Origin: Gloeophyllum trabeum ATCC 11539
Taxonomy: Eukaryota; Basidiomycota; Agaricomycetes; Gloeophyllales; Gloeophyllaceae
Length of the DNA: 64,000 nt
NCBI RefSeq assembly: GCF_000344685.1
Contig: NW_006920411.1
Span: 2,434,524-2,498,523 of the forward strand
Reading direction: 5' to 3'
Numbering within the stretch: position 1 is the stretch's first letter; every line of letters begins with the position of its first letter. A model generated the notes under the pieces. It was not told where the DNA came from. It did no database searches and saw only the letters and a list, made by a program, of their open reading frames with translations. Below are positions 35,426 through 46,880 of this stretch, in pieces. The position numbers and the translations under genes were made by a program.

Positions 35426-37769
35426 GACGCCAGAGAATTCGAGAAAGCAAGAAATAAAGGAAGGTAAGACCAGACTTGTAGTTGATTGTAGCGGACGGTA
35501 TATGACCGAATGTTACGCAGGAGGGTGTGGACCTAGACTTGTTAATGCTCGAAGCCATGAGGGGAGCGTATATGTAGGCTAGCGCAGGGTGGACGGACAT
35601 AGAACTTGAGGTGCCTCCATTTGGGATCGACATTCCACTAACCGTTTCCACTGAAAGGGAAGAAGTGATCTCCGCGGTGGCAGCCACTGTCCTCGGTGAA
35701 TTGCAGAGCGTGCGAATTACCTCCGCCGCTGGTGGCTGTTCCCGGAATCGAGATTCGCATGTCCGTGGCAGATCTCCCATTTGCCTCAGTGTTCCCCTTC
35801 AACTTTGCGCTCGGAGAGAAGGACCTTGGGCCTTCTAAGGTTTGGATCTAGTAGTGGATACCGCAGGAGCTGGCAAGATATCACCGGTCTGCAGTTCACT
35901 TTGCGCAATTTCAGAGTTACGTTGCGGTGACACGCCCACACCTGCTTGATACAGGCGATGTTTCCGAGCATGACTTCGTGGATCTGCCCTGCAATGGTAT
36001 CAGTCCATTAGAATCACTGTAGCAATTACTTTGCCGGTGGCACTTCTTTCTAGCACTCACGTCAGACTCCACACAAGCCCTGTTTTGATTGCTCTTCCCT
36101 TGGTTGTATTGAGTTGTTCCTGGCCATGGTGCGTGCAAAAGTCACGGACCCGAGACCGAACAAGACTGTATTGCAACATGCAACCGTTAGCTCGCACATT
36201 CCTGAATCCAATATAGTCGTACCGAATGTTCGATACGGGTGCCAATGATGACGCCGCCACGGTAGCTATCCCCGATGGTGTCGATGACAAGCCCGATCCA
36301 ATCGGCAGAAACCCTTTCTGCGGGCCAGGCAGCATCCTTTGATACCGTTGCGCAAAAGCTTGGGGGACGCCGCGCGACATTGTTCTGACATATCAACGTC
36401 CCAAATTCGTCGGTAGAATGGAGCGAGGCAAGCTGAAGGTGAATTGATATGTGTCAACAACCACACTTGCAAGAACTCAGTAATTTCTCCAGACAAGGAT
36501 GATGCTGCGCCTACGTACGTCAACAACAGACGGTGCAGGTACTTCATGGGATACTCTCTCTGCAAAACCATGTTTGTGAAGGTGCGGTGCCTAGCACTTC
36601 CCGTGCCTTTACTGTCCGTTCAAATGAAACAGTGCTCCATGCCTCAAGTCGCTCACACACCTGCAATGTGGCTCGACCTGGGGACCTGAACTGCCTCGGC
36701 AGTGGGTACAGTTCTAACTGTTGTCCGCTGCGGGGAACTCTTTGAATCGCGCGGTGCATACTGGCCCAAGGGAAGTCCCTGCATAGTCAAACCTCTTCTC
36801 GTTACTGCCATACAGACGTCTGATGAGCATCGCCCAAGGGCCCCTAGAGTAAACCCGATCATCCCCTCAATGTCACCAGTACATTCTATAATTCGGGGTG
36901 GTCCCACCAAAAATACCTCTCCTGATTACACCGCAGCACCTATCTATGAAGCCTGGGCGTGAAAGATGGCGGGCGCTCTGTCAATAGGTAAGTACGAACC
37001 TTCAAGTTGGCCGCTTGTCCCTCGGGACCGGAGGTCGTTGAGACTACCTTAATAGATGGATTCAATTACAGTCGCCAAGGGCGGCGTCCATATGGTAGAC
37101 ACGAAGTGTCCAAGGGATCACATCGTGGCGTAAGACGGAAGCTATGCACTGCTTGTACGTCGACTATGCCGATTTGGGAAACGGGTGGTGTTGGGTTCTA
37201 GAGACTATCGGGGAGGTTATCGGTCATGCAACCTTGAGTACTTGATGGACGTGATGGAGAAGGGTCCACTAAGTATCGATAAACAAGCATTTTCGTGATC
37301 GGAGGATTGCTGACTGCCGAGGCTCCGTCCTGATTGACAGGGCGACCGTGGAGAGCATGCCGATACATCAGTGTCGCCCTGAAATTACGGAACAGAAGAA
37401 ACCGAAGGGAGCACGGTGAGCTGTTCCATTCCTCATCAAGGAGGCCGACTCGACCGCAGAATAATACTGGTCGATTCTAGAGCTCCAGCTAAGCCGCCGA
37501 GTGGGCCATTCGATATACAGGCACAAGCCAACTGCGCCTTGTCCAGAAGTGCTTGATCGAACCACCGGACCGCGACAATAGGAGTCGTAGTTATCCTGAA
37601 CTGCTTTCAAAGTCGGGAAGAGCCATACTTGCGGATCGGCCATTGGCCTACTAAGATTCAAACAGATCCGTGAGCGATCATCTGAATTAGGTGTTTTACA
37701 AGAAAGGATGTGTAATAACTTAGTGAGGTACACATAACAGACGGAATGCGGTGAAACTGTAGCCAGACC
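35426..37769. other. 2.3-kb stretch without a supportable gene
   Basis: Many short frames occur on both strands, with none that splices into a recognisable protein. Minus-strand pieces such as GSNEKRFDYAGTSLGP near 36820-36760 look coding-like but stop at once. This could be a decayed gene. No repeat or RNA gene was recognised. Confidence 0.4.
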
Positions 37770-38505
37770 CTATAGTGATGTATGGCCGCCAGTAGAGCCA
37801 AACCCTCCTGCTCCTCGGAGGGTCTCATCCAAGTCCTAACGGAACATGAGCGTGACAGCTCCGATCGCGAGACTGCGTAGAGTGAACTTACATCAACTTC
37901 AAGGACCTCGGGAGTCTGGATTTTCTCAATGATTAGTTGTGCTACGCGGTCACCTTCTTGAACTATAGCGCAAGCTTGGTCAAACGACGCCGCAAGGGAA
38001 CTGATTCACAACATACCTTGGAAGTCTTTATCCGAGTGGTTGAATAGCAAGACGAATACGACGCCTCGATAGTCGGCGTCTATCACGCCTGCTCCTGTAT
38101 CAATCATAAATTTGGAGGCTGTCGGATGTCACAAAAGTGAGAACAGACAAGAGCATCGAGGATGCTAATACTCACCTAGACCACTGCGGGGCGCAACGCG
38201 ACCGTAGGTTCCCGCGGGAACTGCGATGGATATCTGTGTATCCACTAAAGCCTTCCCGCGTGCAGGAATCGTCTTCTTCTCGGCACTTAGCCATAAACAA
38301 ACTCATGAGCATGAAGTATGGGCGACTGCATACCCAGCCACGCGCACCTGTACAAGTCGTACCCGGCTGCCAATGCAGACCCTCGGGTAGGCAGCTTCGC
38401 ATTATCCGAGAGTCTTTTGATGAGAAGTTGAGATACAGGCGCAAGTGTTGCCTGCGGCCCTTCCGACATTTTGCGCTTCTTCTGCTGAGGGGAGTTTGAG
38501 GACAT
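37770..38505 (-). CDS. DUT1: dUTP pyrophosphatase
   Basis: Hydrolyses dUTP to dUMP and pyrophosphate, keeping uracil out of DNA and feeding dTMP synthesis. The start at 38505 gives [20 protein letters not shown], a basic NLS-like N-terminus, followed by [20 protein letters not shown] and AGYDLY (motif 1). Next come [15 protein letters not shown] (motif 2) and [20 protein letters not shown] (motif 3, with the catalytic Asp). [12 protein letters not shown] is motif 4 and [11 protein letters not shown] is the P-loop-like motif 5 at the C-terminus. All five trimeric dUTPase motifs are present, separated by short introns. It is divergent from an uncharacterised SQ/TQ-rich protein with 158 bp between starts. 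Confidence 0.96.
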
Positions 38506-38568
38506 GAAGGCGCAGGGATGCAAGGCGCGTACAAACACGATCGGTCACGCTGTGACGTCGCAAATGCG

Positions 38569-38574
38569 ACGCGT
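38569..38574. promoter_or_regulatory. MluI cell-cycle box (ACGCGT) in the DUT1 divergent promoter
   Basis: A palindromic ACGCGT lies 64 bp upstream of the DUT1 start and 90 bp upstream of the other gene. This is the core site for MBF (Mbp1/Res family), and an Mbp1-like gene is present at 24094-26444. The six-base word also occurs by chance elsewhere in the window, so the site is suggestive only. Confidence 0.45.
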
Positions 38575-38663
38575 GGGTCGGACAGTCGGAGCTTCAATCT
38601 CTCTCAGGCTTGCCACCGTCCGTCACTGGCAGCGACTTGCGCTAGTACGACGTCTCTTGGGAT

Positions 38664-40852
38664 ATGTCGGGATCACAGCTCAGCCTCGCAGACTATATGA
38701 ACGAGATGCGGAAGTCCAAGGCTCGCGCGGTTGGGAAAGAAAACCATCTCGTAATTCCAGCCAGGAAGAGGAAGAGGGACGATGAGGAAATCTCTTCAGA
38801 CGGCCCTCGTTCGAAGAAAGGGAGTCAGCAAGCGCGACTCTCTTTTGGAAATGGAGAGCGACGTGCAGAATACACCAACTCGTACAGTACCATTGGACGC
38901 GGAGTCTCTGTTCTCAAAGCTATTGCTAAACAACCCCCCGTTCAGGACGTCAAAGGGAAAGCCAAGGCCAGCAGCTCCACGCCGAGTGCGTCGAAAGGAA
39001 AACCTCTTACTCAAGTTCTCGATACACCGCAGTCCCTTAACCGGCCAACGCTGCTTGCGTCCCGTCGTAAAGGGGAAAAGACAACATCTCATATCGCTAT
39101 CGCCTACGATACCATATCCCATGCCATCCAGAGTTCGCCTCGAAGCTCTCAGCTGTCTCTAAATGACAGTGAGCAGCCTAAGATGACGATACCCACCCCT
39201 CCTCACAGTTCCCTTCCTCGTATCAACTTCCGTAGTCCACGGTTTGCGTTCTCCCGTGGTGTTTCTTCTCCAGCTGCTTTCCGCAATGGTGTGAATGCGG
39301 AAATTGGATTCACTCCTAGGACGCCGTCGCGTCGTCGAAGGGGCCGAAACTCTCCGTCCGAGTCTCTAGACTTTGATATCGTGCCAGAGACGCCCCAGAA
39401 GCATGGTTTCGAGGATCGATTTGGGAGATGTGGACGGGCCAGTCAATCAAATCTAACAGGTTCACTGGGTGGGGCCAGTTCGTCCCTCAGTGATTTTTTC
39501 CGTCCAGCGCATGGACATCGCGGCGATGACCCCGAGACCAGCGGGGCCAACTCCGTTTCATCACTCTCACCTGCTACAGACGACTCCGAGGATCCTTTTT
39601 TGGTACTGAACCAATTCTCTATTCCTTCTTCTCAAACCCCAGAGGAGCTGGCATCTTTTCCCACTGCCGGCGCGGGTTTATTCTCGACCACGTTGAATTC
39701 ATCCAAGTCCGTTATCGGGTCCTCGGACAATGTCAAAAAACTTGATCATAATATTGCCGCCGATGCACGCTCTCCTTCGCGAGGACAGCGAGTGTCCTCT
39801 TCTCAGGTGGTTCCATCGTCTCAGACACAGGAGCTTAGCCCGCCTAAACGACGAGTACTTGACCCAGGCCAAAGTAAGGTGGACTCGGCTCAAGAGTCAG
39901 AGAGTTTCTGCGAGGAAAGCTCCCAAGATGTCCCAACCTCGCAAACACAAAGCGAGGAAGAGCTGGTCGGCTCTGAGAGGCTGGGCGAACCGATCCTCTG
40001 CCTATCCGCTCCAGAAATCACGAAGCGCAGTCCGTAAGTTTGTTAATGTTTTTCCACGGCTACACCACTGACGCCAACAGGCCTGACAGTACTCCGCCGA
40101 CTCATGCAGAAACACCTGCCACGCCCGATTTATCTCGTCGCTCCAACCTGGTCGAATCCCTGGACCAACTTGATTCAGTAGAACAGTCCTTCCCTGAACT
40201 CTATACCTCACCAGTACGCATACCTTCCTCGTATGCTACTTCCTTTAGTCTGGAGAGGAACGACACACAAGAGTCATTCACTCTACCTTCACCCATTCGC
40301 CAATTCAAAGACATGTTCGATGAGGAGCATAGTTGGCCCCAGTCATATCAGCAAGGCTCCTCGACATGTCCTCATACTCGTCATCCCGAAAATGTGGATG
40401 TCATCAGGAAGACAGTCGGTAACATGGTCCCCCCGAGTACACCATCTAAGGGGCAAAGCCAGGGGGATTCGGCGACCGAACCTGACTCACCTGGTGCCAT
40501 TTCCACATTTATGGAGAAACTGAAAGACGGACGAAGAGCGCAAGGTCAGCAGAGTCTCGGAAGCAAGCTATTGACAAACGGAGGAGCAGTCGCCGGTAGC
40601 GCGAGATCCAGGCGGACTTACGAGAACCTTTTTACTCCTGGAGGTGCACCATTCGACACCGACGGTGAATCCCCAGATGACGGGTTTCCTCTTAGTATTC
40701 CTGACATCTCCGAGTCGGGCCTGGACTCCAGTTGTCCGGTCGGCACCCAGGGAACAAGCCCAGAGTCCCTCCCGTCCCCAATGAAGAAATTCCTCGGCGC
40801 GTTCGGAGGTGAAGGTAGCTACCCTAATGATTTTCCCGAGTCGTTGCAGTGA
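38664..40852 (+). CDS. Uncharacterised disordered protein rich in SQ/TQ motifs
   Basis: Exons 38664-40033 and 40081-40852 encode 713 residues with no recognised fold. It begins MSGSQLSLADYMNEMRKSKA, followed by a basic PARKRKRDDEE segment (NLS-like). Notable pieces are QQARLSFGN, SSSLSDFFRP near residue 272 (like a PCNA-binding box that lacks the Gln), IPSSQTPEE, VVPSSQTQELSPPKR and DVPTSQTQSEEE. Together these make a cluster of SQ/TQ sites such as ATM/ATR kinases phosphorylate. Two related short segments, LPSPIRQFKDMFDEEHSWPQ and LPSPMKKFLGAFGGEGSYPN, occur late in the protein. A promoter shared with DUT1 suggests a role in S phase, but that is inference. The frame is intact and clearly coding. 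Confidence 0.85.
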
Positions 40853-41424
40853 CGTCGAGCCACTCTTGGTTACTACTAGCGAGTATCAGGTTCGTGTCTT
40901 TATATTTTCCAACGCTATCATAAGCTATTATAAGGCGTTGGGTAGTGTTCTTATAGTTCACATCTAAATAGATATCATGATATTACCTTGAGCTAGAGCA
41001 GTTTCTTCGTATCTTGCATATGATTTGCCAAGCATATTAGACCTGAGGTCCCAAAATTCAAAACATAGATTCCAACATCTGGACACCACGACAACATGCG
41101 CTGAACATGCGCGGACTCCGGGTCGGACATATTTCCTGGCTACTACACACCGGGATAGACCTTCCACTATATCTACCCCACAGCGCGTTGGAGCACTCGT
41201 AGTGGTGGTTAGTATCGAGACGAAACGGATCATCCCAGCGCCAATAAGTTAGTGACTGTGAGCCACCGTCCGGCGTCCAAAGTCCTACTTAGACCATGCT
41301 CGAGTCATTCGCAAAGATCCGGTCGTGCCATGCATTGCTTTGCTTTCAGCGGTACCGGGCAGGTAGGTACTTAAGGCCCCGTTAATCTTATGACCATGCC
41401 ATTCGCTCTCTCCTGGCGCCTCCC
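40853..41424. other. Intergenic region
   Basis: 572 bp between two plus-strand genes. No coding frame or clear motif was found. The last part is CT-rich, like a basidiomycete 5' leader. Confidence 0.4.
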
Positions 41425-43590
41425 ATGATGGCCACCGCTGTTCTCAACATCAAAGCCCACGACCACCCCATCGAGTCGGTGACTCTATTCAAGTCTACAG
41501 GACAACCTACCTCCCTCAATACCGCTTCTCAGAAAGCCGAAGTCACCCGCACATTCGCAGTAGACATTCAGGTGCGTCCCTCACCTGGACCATACGTTGT
41601 ACTGGTTGTAGTGACTGCAGAGTAGGCCGGCCAGACCGAGATTGTTATAACTGGATTGTCAGGTCACATCGATACCCGCTCAGTTCGGGTGTCCGGTCTG
41701 GGCGAGGATGCCAGTTTATTTGATGTTGTCTGTACTGTATCGAAAGACAGCAAACCTGATGAGTCTGACGGACCTGAGCGAGTCCGGGTCTTGAAGGCCC
41801 AGAAGTCCATCCTTGAAGGAGAAAAGAGCGTCAGGGAACGTGAAGCAGAGCTACTGATGAACTATGGAAAGACGCTACAGGGGGATCACATAACTCCCGC
41901 CCAGATGACAGCTTTCCTCGACAACTTCGTCGAGCGGGGACGTAAGAATTTAGAGGCCACGGTGGTGCTGGAGCAGCGCATCATTGACATGGGCCGTGAG
42001 ATCGAGGAAGAGACCAAGAAGGCCCCTTCGAGAGTGGGGACCGCGAACGGCCAAGTGACCGTTGTGCTTTCTTCTGAGGCAGGTGGCCACATCGAGCTAA
42101 CGTTGACATACGGTAGGACTATTGCTATAGTACAATACAACATGATCTAACATTCGCTTCGCCCACAGTTGTCAGTCATGCGACTTGGGAGCCCACGTAT
42201 GATTTGTTGGCCTCGACGGTCAACGGAGCTCCTGCCTCAACCGTCGGTCTCCATTACAGAGCGCGAATCTGGCAAAGTACGGGCGAGGATTGGAGAAATA
42301 CCCAGCTCATCCTGAGCACAGCGACCTCCGATTCCGTGTCTCAGGGTGTACCCAACCTTGCTGCACTACACGTCAAGGCTGTTCTATTCCAAGGCAACGA
42401 TCTATTCGGACGTCAAGCTGCCAATGTACCCTCGTTATTCGGAGGTACGCTACCTTTTGCATGTTCTCTTTCTCGAGCAGTCTTGCTCAGAAGGTCGGAT
42501 TTCATTTCTGGTGCTCTAGGAAATGCTGGCCCTGGCCCGCAGCAGACGACAGGCACAAGCGCCTTTGGACAATCTGCTCCCGCTTTGATTCAGTCAGCCT
42601 TTGGCTTCGCGCAGCCACAACAAGGTCTGTTTGGCACAACCCGAAGTATCCAGACCGCACCTGAACCAGACAAGGACGACGCGTCGGAGCCAGAGTTGAT
42701 TAACGTACCGGAACCTGGCCGGATCTCGGAGCCGACGACGACCGTTAGCGTGAGCCCGTTTTCGATGTCATATAAAGTGGATCGCAATGCCACTGTGCCC
42801 AGCGATGGTAAAGCGCACCAGGTGCTGATAGCTTCTTCGTCCTTTGAAGCGCATGTCACGCGCATCGCTGTTCCGCGCAAGAAGCCCGTAGCATATTTGA
42901 AGGTGAATTGCGTTCATCTGCAGAGATGGATGATGCTGCAACTGTGCTCATACCCTTCCTGCGTCCCTCTCAGTGCCGCGTCAAGAACACGAGCGATTAT
43001 CGTCTTCTCCCAGGACCTGTCAGAGTCTTCCTGGACGACGCGTATATTGCCACGGCATCCATAGGGGTGAGTACCATACAACAGTCTGCGGAATATATGA
43101 ATACCATTCATTCCTAATGCAGGATGTCAATCCGTCCGAGAGCTTTGACTGCATATTGGGCGTCGATACCTCCATTCACCTGTCTTACAAGCGCAGTTCT
43201 TCTACAGCCAATGAGGCTCGAAATGCTTACAGCGAGCAATTCAAGATAACAACCTACACTGTGGAGACTTTCATTAGAAACAAGCACAGCTTCGCGGTCC
43301 CAGAGCTTATCGTGCGGGACGCTGTACCTCACACTCGATCGGGCATGGGCGAGAAAATCAGGATCCTACTGAAGGAGCCTGCCGCCCTGGCTGAGGCCAA
43401 GCCCGGCGTGTTTACCAAATTGGACGACAAGGGATCACAAATCCGTTGGGTGACGAAGCAAGGCCAGGAAGAAACGGAAGGTACTTATGAGTGGACATGC
43501 AAGCTCCAGGCGAATGGCGAGATCAAAATGGTCACGAAGTATGAGGTTAAGGCTCCAGTGGACTTCGTGCTGAACGAGAGGGTCCTCTGA
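41425..43590 (+). CDS. DUF4140/DUF4139 (MuiA-like) family protein
   Basis: The gene begins MMATAVLNIKAHDHPIESVT (the second Met at 41428 is equally possible). The N-terminal part (EVTRTFAVDIQ, then TEIVITGLSGHIDTRSVRVS) fits DUF4140. A coiled coil follows (RVRVLKAQKSILEGEKSVRE). The C-terminal half fits DUF4139: VVSHATWEPTYDLLAST, ARIWQSTGEDWRNTQLILST, and later DVNPSESFDCILGVDTSIHL and KITTYTVETFIRNKHSFAVP. It ends FVLNERVL. A Gly/Gln-rich insert (GPGPQQTTGTSAFGQS) lies between. Several short introns interrupt it. The family is widespread in fungi and bacteria with no established biochemical role; the bacterial name mucoidy inhibitor A should not be read as function here. Confidence 0.85.
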
Positions 43591-43864
43591 TTGTTGTACG
43601 TGAGGGGAATATCACGGAACTGTTTTATCGTGTATAAATACCTCTCTGCTATGAAATCTATCAGATGTTTGTTTCCGCCAACCTGAGCATGCGCAACAAG
43701 GTGAATAGCCGCCACAATGGCTCGATAAGGTATTTGCAATCGCCACATGGAGTTGGTCTTGATATCTCTGGATCTAAGTAAGATCTAAAGTACTAACCAT
43801 CATAATCGACCGTCCGATAAGCGACGACCTCCATCCTTAGGACCACTACTGTATACGAATCGCC

Positions 43865-45270
43865 ATGCCGGGTCGTCTTCAACACAGAGTAGGTGCACTT
43901 AGGCCGAATCTCTTGTCTATGATCTGAATTAACCCGTATCAAGTCGGCTCTCATCACCGGTGCTGGATCGTAAGCTGGGCTAACTCGTACTAGACGAATC
44001 CCCCTCACAAATGACGCGACTCATTTCAGGGGCATCGGGCTGGAGTCCTCCATTCTATTTGCTTCTGAAGGCGCCAACGTCCTCTTGGTGGATATCAATA
44101 TCGAAGCAGCCCAGAAGGGGGCGGCTATTATCACCCAGCGCTACCCCAATGTGAAGGCAATAGCGGCCAAGGCCGACGTCGGGAAGGAAGAGGATGTCAA
44201 ATCGGTGGTGGATAAGGCTGTGAAGGAATTCGGCAGGCTAGATGTCATGGTACGGTCGTGTCTTGAAGCTCCGGACCATAGGCTGAATACATCCCCTACT
44301 CGCCAGTTCAACAATGCAGGTTCGACGGTACTATACAATTCACCTCGAATGCGATCTAAGCATGCCTTATAGGTATTATGCATCCTGCGGATGATAATGC
44401 TCTGAATACCGAAGAGCGTATTTGGGACCTCACCATGCAGATCAACCTAAAGGGTGTATGGTGGGGTTGCAAGTACGCCATTCTGGCGATGCGCGAAAAC
44501 CCTGTGGACGAAGCCAAAGGTCTGCACAAAGGCGGAAGCATCATCAACACCGCTAGCTTTGTGGCAAGCATGGGTGCTGCGACGCCGCAGTTGGCATGTA
44601 AGCCGTTCATTCTCAGCGCTCTAATCCGTCCGTTATGACTTACCTTGTCACCTCTAGATACTGCGTCGAAGGTAAGAACAGCATAAGAAAGCAAGAAGGA
44701 GATGCACTCACTCTTGTCTAGGGTGCCGTCCTCGCGATGTCCAGAGAACTCGCTATGGTCCACGCTCGTGAGGGCATCCGTGTCAATTCCATATCGCCGT
44801 AAGCACGCCAACTCGTTTGCCGTTCATGACGCTCGCTGAGCATGAATCACATAGGGGGCCGCTGAAAACTCGTAAGCTCTTATTATCAGCCGTAACAGCG
44901 TATACTCACTTTCTGCAGCCCTACTCATGGACTTCCTCAACACCCAAGAGAAACGTGATCGTCGGTTGGTACATTTGCCAATGGGCAGGTTCGGAGAGGC
45001 TGTCGAAGTAGCAAAGGGTGCCCTGTTCCGTACGTAGCACGAGCGTTTGGAGGCATACGCTCGAACTGAAGTACTTCCGGTAGTTGCGACGGACGAGTCC
45101 AGTTACATGACGGTAAGTCTTCCTACTCATCTGGCTCTAACCATCTTGTCGACCACCTTCACTTCGCGACCTAGGGTTTCGACTTCAAGGTAGATGGAGG
45201 CCTCTCCTCATGCTACGTCACGCCTGTGGGGGAGCCCGCGTTGTCTCCTCCAGCGAGTCTTATCTCATAA
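43865..45270 (+). CDS. Short-chain dehydrogenase/reductase (SDR)
   Basis: An NAD(P)-dependent oxidoreductase assembled from about ten short exons. Exon 1 is just MPGRLQHR. The next gives SALITGAGS and then GIGLESSILFASEGANVLLV, together forming the TGxxxGIG cofactor site. Further pieces are NVKAIAAKADVGKEEDVKSV, EFGRLDVM, FNNAGIMHP (NNAG), NLKGVWWGCKYAILAM and GGSIINTASFVA (catalytic Ser region). YTASK has the catalytic Tyr and Lys, then come MSRELAMVHAREGIRVNSIS, GPLKTPLL, LASDESSYMTG and FKVDGGLSSCYVTPV. All catalytic residues are present. The acidic VDI after the second strand hints at NAD preference. The substrate is unknown. Confidence 0.88.
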
Positions 45271-45686
45271 GTAACGATCACCGGCGATTAATCTCATTGG
45301 GCTCCTGAAGAGAGGCTGCAGTCAACATGTTATGTACAGTTAGCAAATATATCCTTCGTGCGAGAAGGAATAGAAGTAAATACAGGCCATTGGCAATACA
45401 ATGCCCGCTGTCAGACGCCTTATGCAGACGGAAAGTCTCGCTTCTCCCCACGGAGACACAATACGATCCAGCGTTTTGTGCTTGCCAATGTCACTCTTAG
45501 CTATAGATAGGTATGATGCCGTATAACATTCGTCTAACACGATCAGTATCCGTCGCTTGGTGCGAGTAGTCTGATCTTCCCTTGACCGACGATGAGGACG
45601 AGGGGTGTGTTGGAGCCACGATATTATACAACATTTGGCATATATACACGAAGATTGTTGGACACCGGACGCATACGGGCCTTCTC
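45271..45686. other. Convergent intergenic region
   Basis: No coding frame of interest; 3' ends of the SDR and MPO1 genes. Confidence 0.4.
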
Positions 45687-46538
45687 CTACAACTCTTTCT
45701 TCCCCGCTACTTTCTCCTGAGTCTTGATCCTTGCAAGTTCAGCCTCGATACGCTGGTCAAGCTTCTTCTGCAACTCGGGCCTGTATCCAAGCTTAAATAG
45801 ATATTCGAGGTGGACGAAGAATGGCGCAAGGACGACAGCTGACAAGGCAAAGCACGCAGAAATTAGTACTCAATGCGACTGTGTATTGCAGAAAGCATAC
45901 CCCCAAGAAGGTTATCAAGCAGGGCCGGAGCGCGCTTTTCAGCAGCGCCGTGCCCGACGAACTGCGCGATCCAGGAGACGCCGTGCAGCAGGGCAGCTTG
46001 CTTCAAGTGATCAGGGCCACTCTTAGCAAAGGTAATAGCGGACAGAGTCTGCAACGCAAGCTGGGGGGTGTATAGGAGCTGTAAGTCAGACGTGTGGGTC
46101 AGCAAGTTTCCGGCTGGCCAGACTCCTTTGGACGTACAGCAGCAACGGGTTCCAAAGTCAGGAAGTAGAGCCAGTAGACAATCGCATGCAGAGATGCCCA
46201 GTTCGCTTCGAAGAGAAGGTAGGGTCCGAGTTGCTTATGGATGGAAGGGAACCAGGACGGGGTCGGCAGAGTTGTAGCCATCGCGGAGAAAGTCCTGTTC
46301 CGATGCAAACATCGCACCCAGGGCCGAAGCCTGCATTGAGGAAAGGTACCCACCAGAACAGTATAGGAACACAGATCATATGAATAGCTACATTGATTCG
46401 GTTGTGATGGTAAGCACCGTAGAAAGTAAGCTAGGTGTCCCGATCGAGGATTAGTGGGACCGCCCTTCACGTCAAACCCGACCACGGCAGACTTGCCTGG
46501 TGCTCGACGTCAAAGAGCTTCGTCGTCGTGCTGGCCAT
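45687..46538 (-). CDS. MPO1: Mpo1-like (DUF962) ER membrane dioxygenase
   Basis: The start at 46538 gives MASTTTKLFDVEHQ. After an intron with a GC donor the protein continues LTFYGAYHHNRINVAIHMIC and VPILFW, carrying the conserved YHH metal-ligand region. The next exon starts TFSAMATTLPTPSWFPSIHK and continues FEANWASLHAIVYWLYFLTL. Then come LHGVSWIAQFVGHGAAEKRA (second conserved His region) and ALVLAPFFVHLEYLFKLGYR. The C-terminus is QEKVAGKKEL, a Lys-rich end. Yeast Mpo1 is an iron-dependent dioxygenase acting in alpha-oxidation of 2-hydroxy fatty acids from phytosphingosine. The His residues needed for that are visible here. Confidence 0.88.
46431..46496 (-). other. GC-AG intron in MPO1
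   Basis: On the minus strand the first exon ends GAG CAC CAG and the intron begins gcaagt, the classic strong GC-type donor context (AG before, AAGT after). It ends cacctag, 66 nt in all, and the frame continues LTFYGAYHH, which is conserved in the family. No GT donor nearby gives this join. Confidence 0.85.
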
Positions 46539-46880
46539 CGCTGCAGCCTCGAGGTGAGAGTCAATGGTGAAGGTGGGGAACGCAAAGCGCAGCTCACGAA
46601 CTGCTTATGTGTGAGCTCGAATGTGATGGAAGCAGCCTGGGGCAGACGAGGCTGCGGGGTAATGACTCCGGATGGCTTTGGTACCCGACCCGGTGATTCG
46701 ACCACGTGGAAAGGCCATGTGTTTCCCCGATGACGATCGAAGATTCGAGTCAGATTGGAGCGTACATACACTGCACAACTCGTACACAACGCTGCAGCTT
46801 TGCATTGCATCTGTACAGGAATTGGGTCGCGACTAGGTTCAAATCTTACATCTTGCATTGACCCATCTGCTCCACGCGAC
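46539..46880. other. Divergent promoter region of MPO1 and GCD2
   Basis: 342 bp between opposite starts. The plus frame is open here and merges with the GCD2 exon, but the first Met matching the family N-terminus is at 46881. Confidence 0.4.

Noticed and set aside
35426..37200. Idea that a STE3-type pheromone receptor is encoded on the minus strand
   Set aside because: A few residues looked similar, but no membrane helices or conserved receptor motifs can be assembled.
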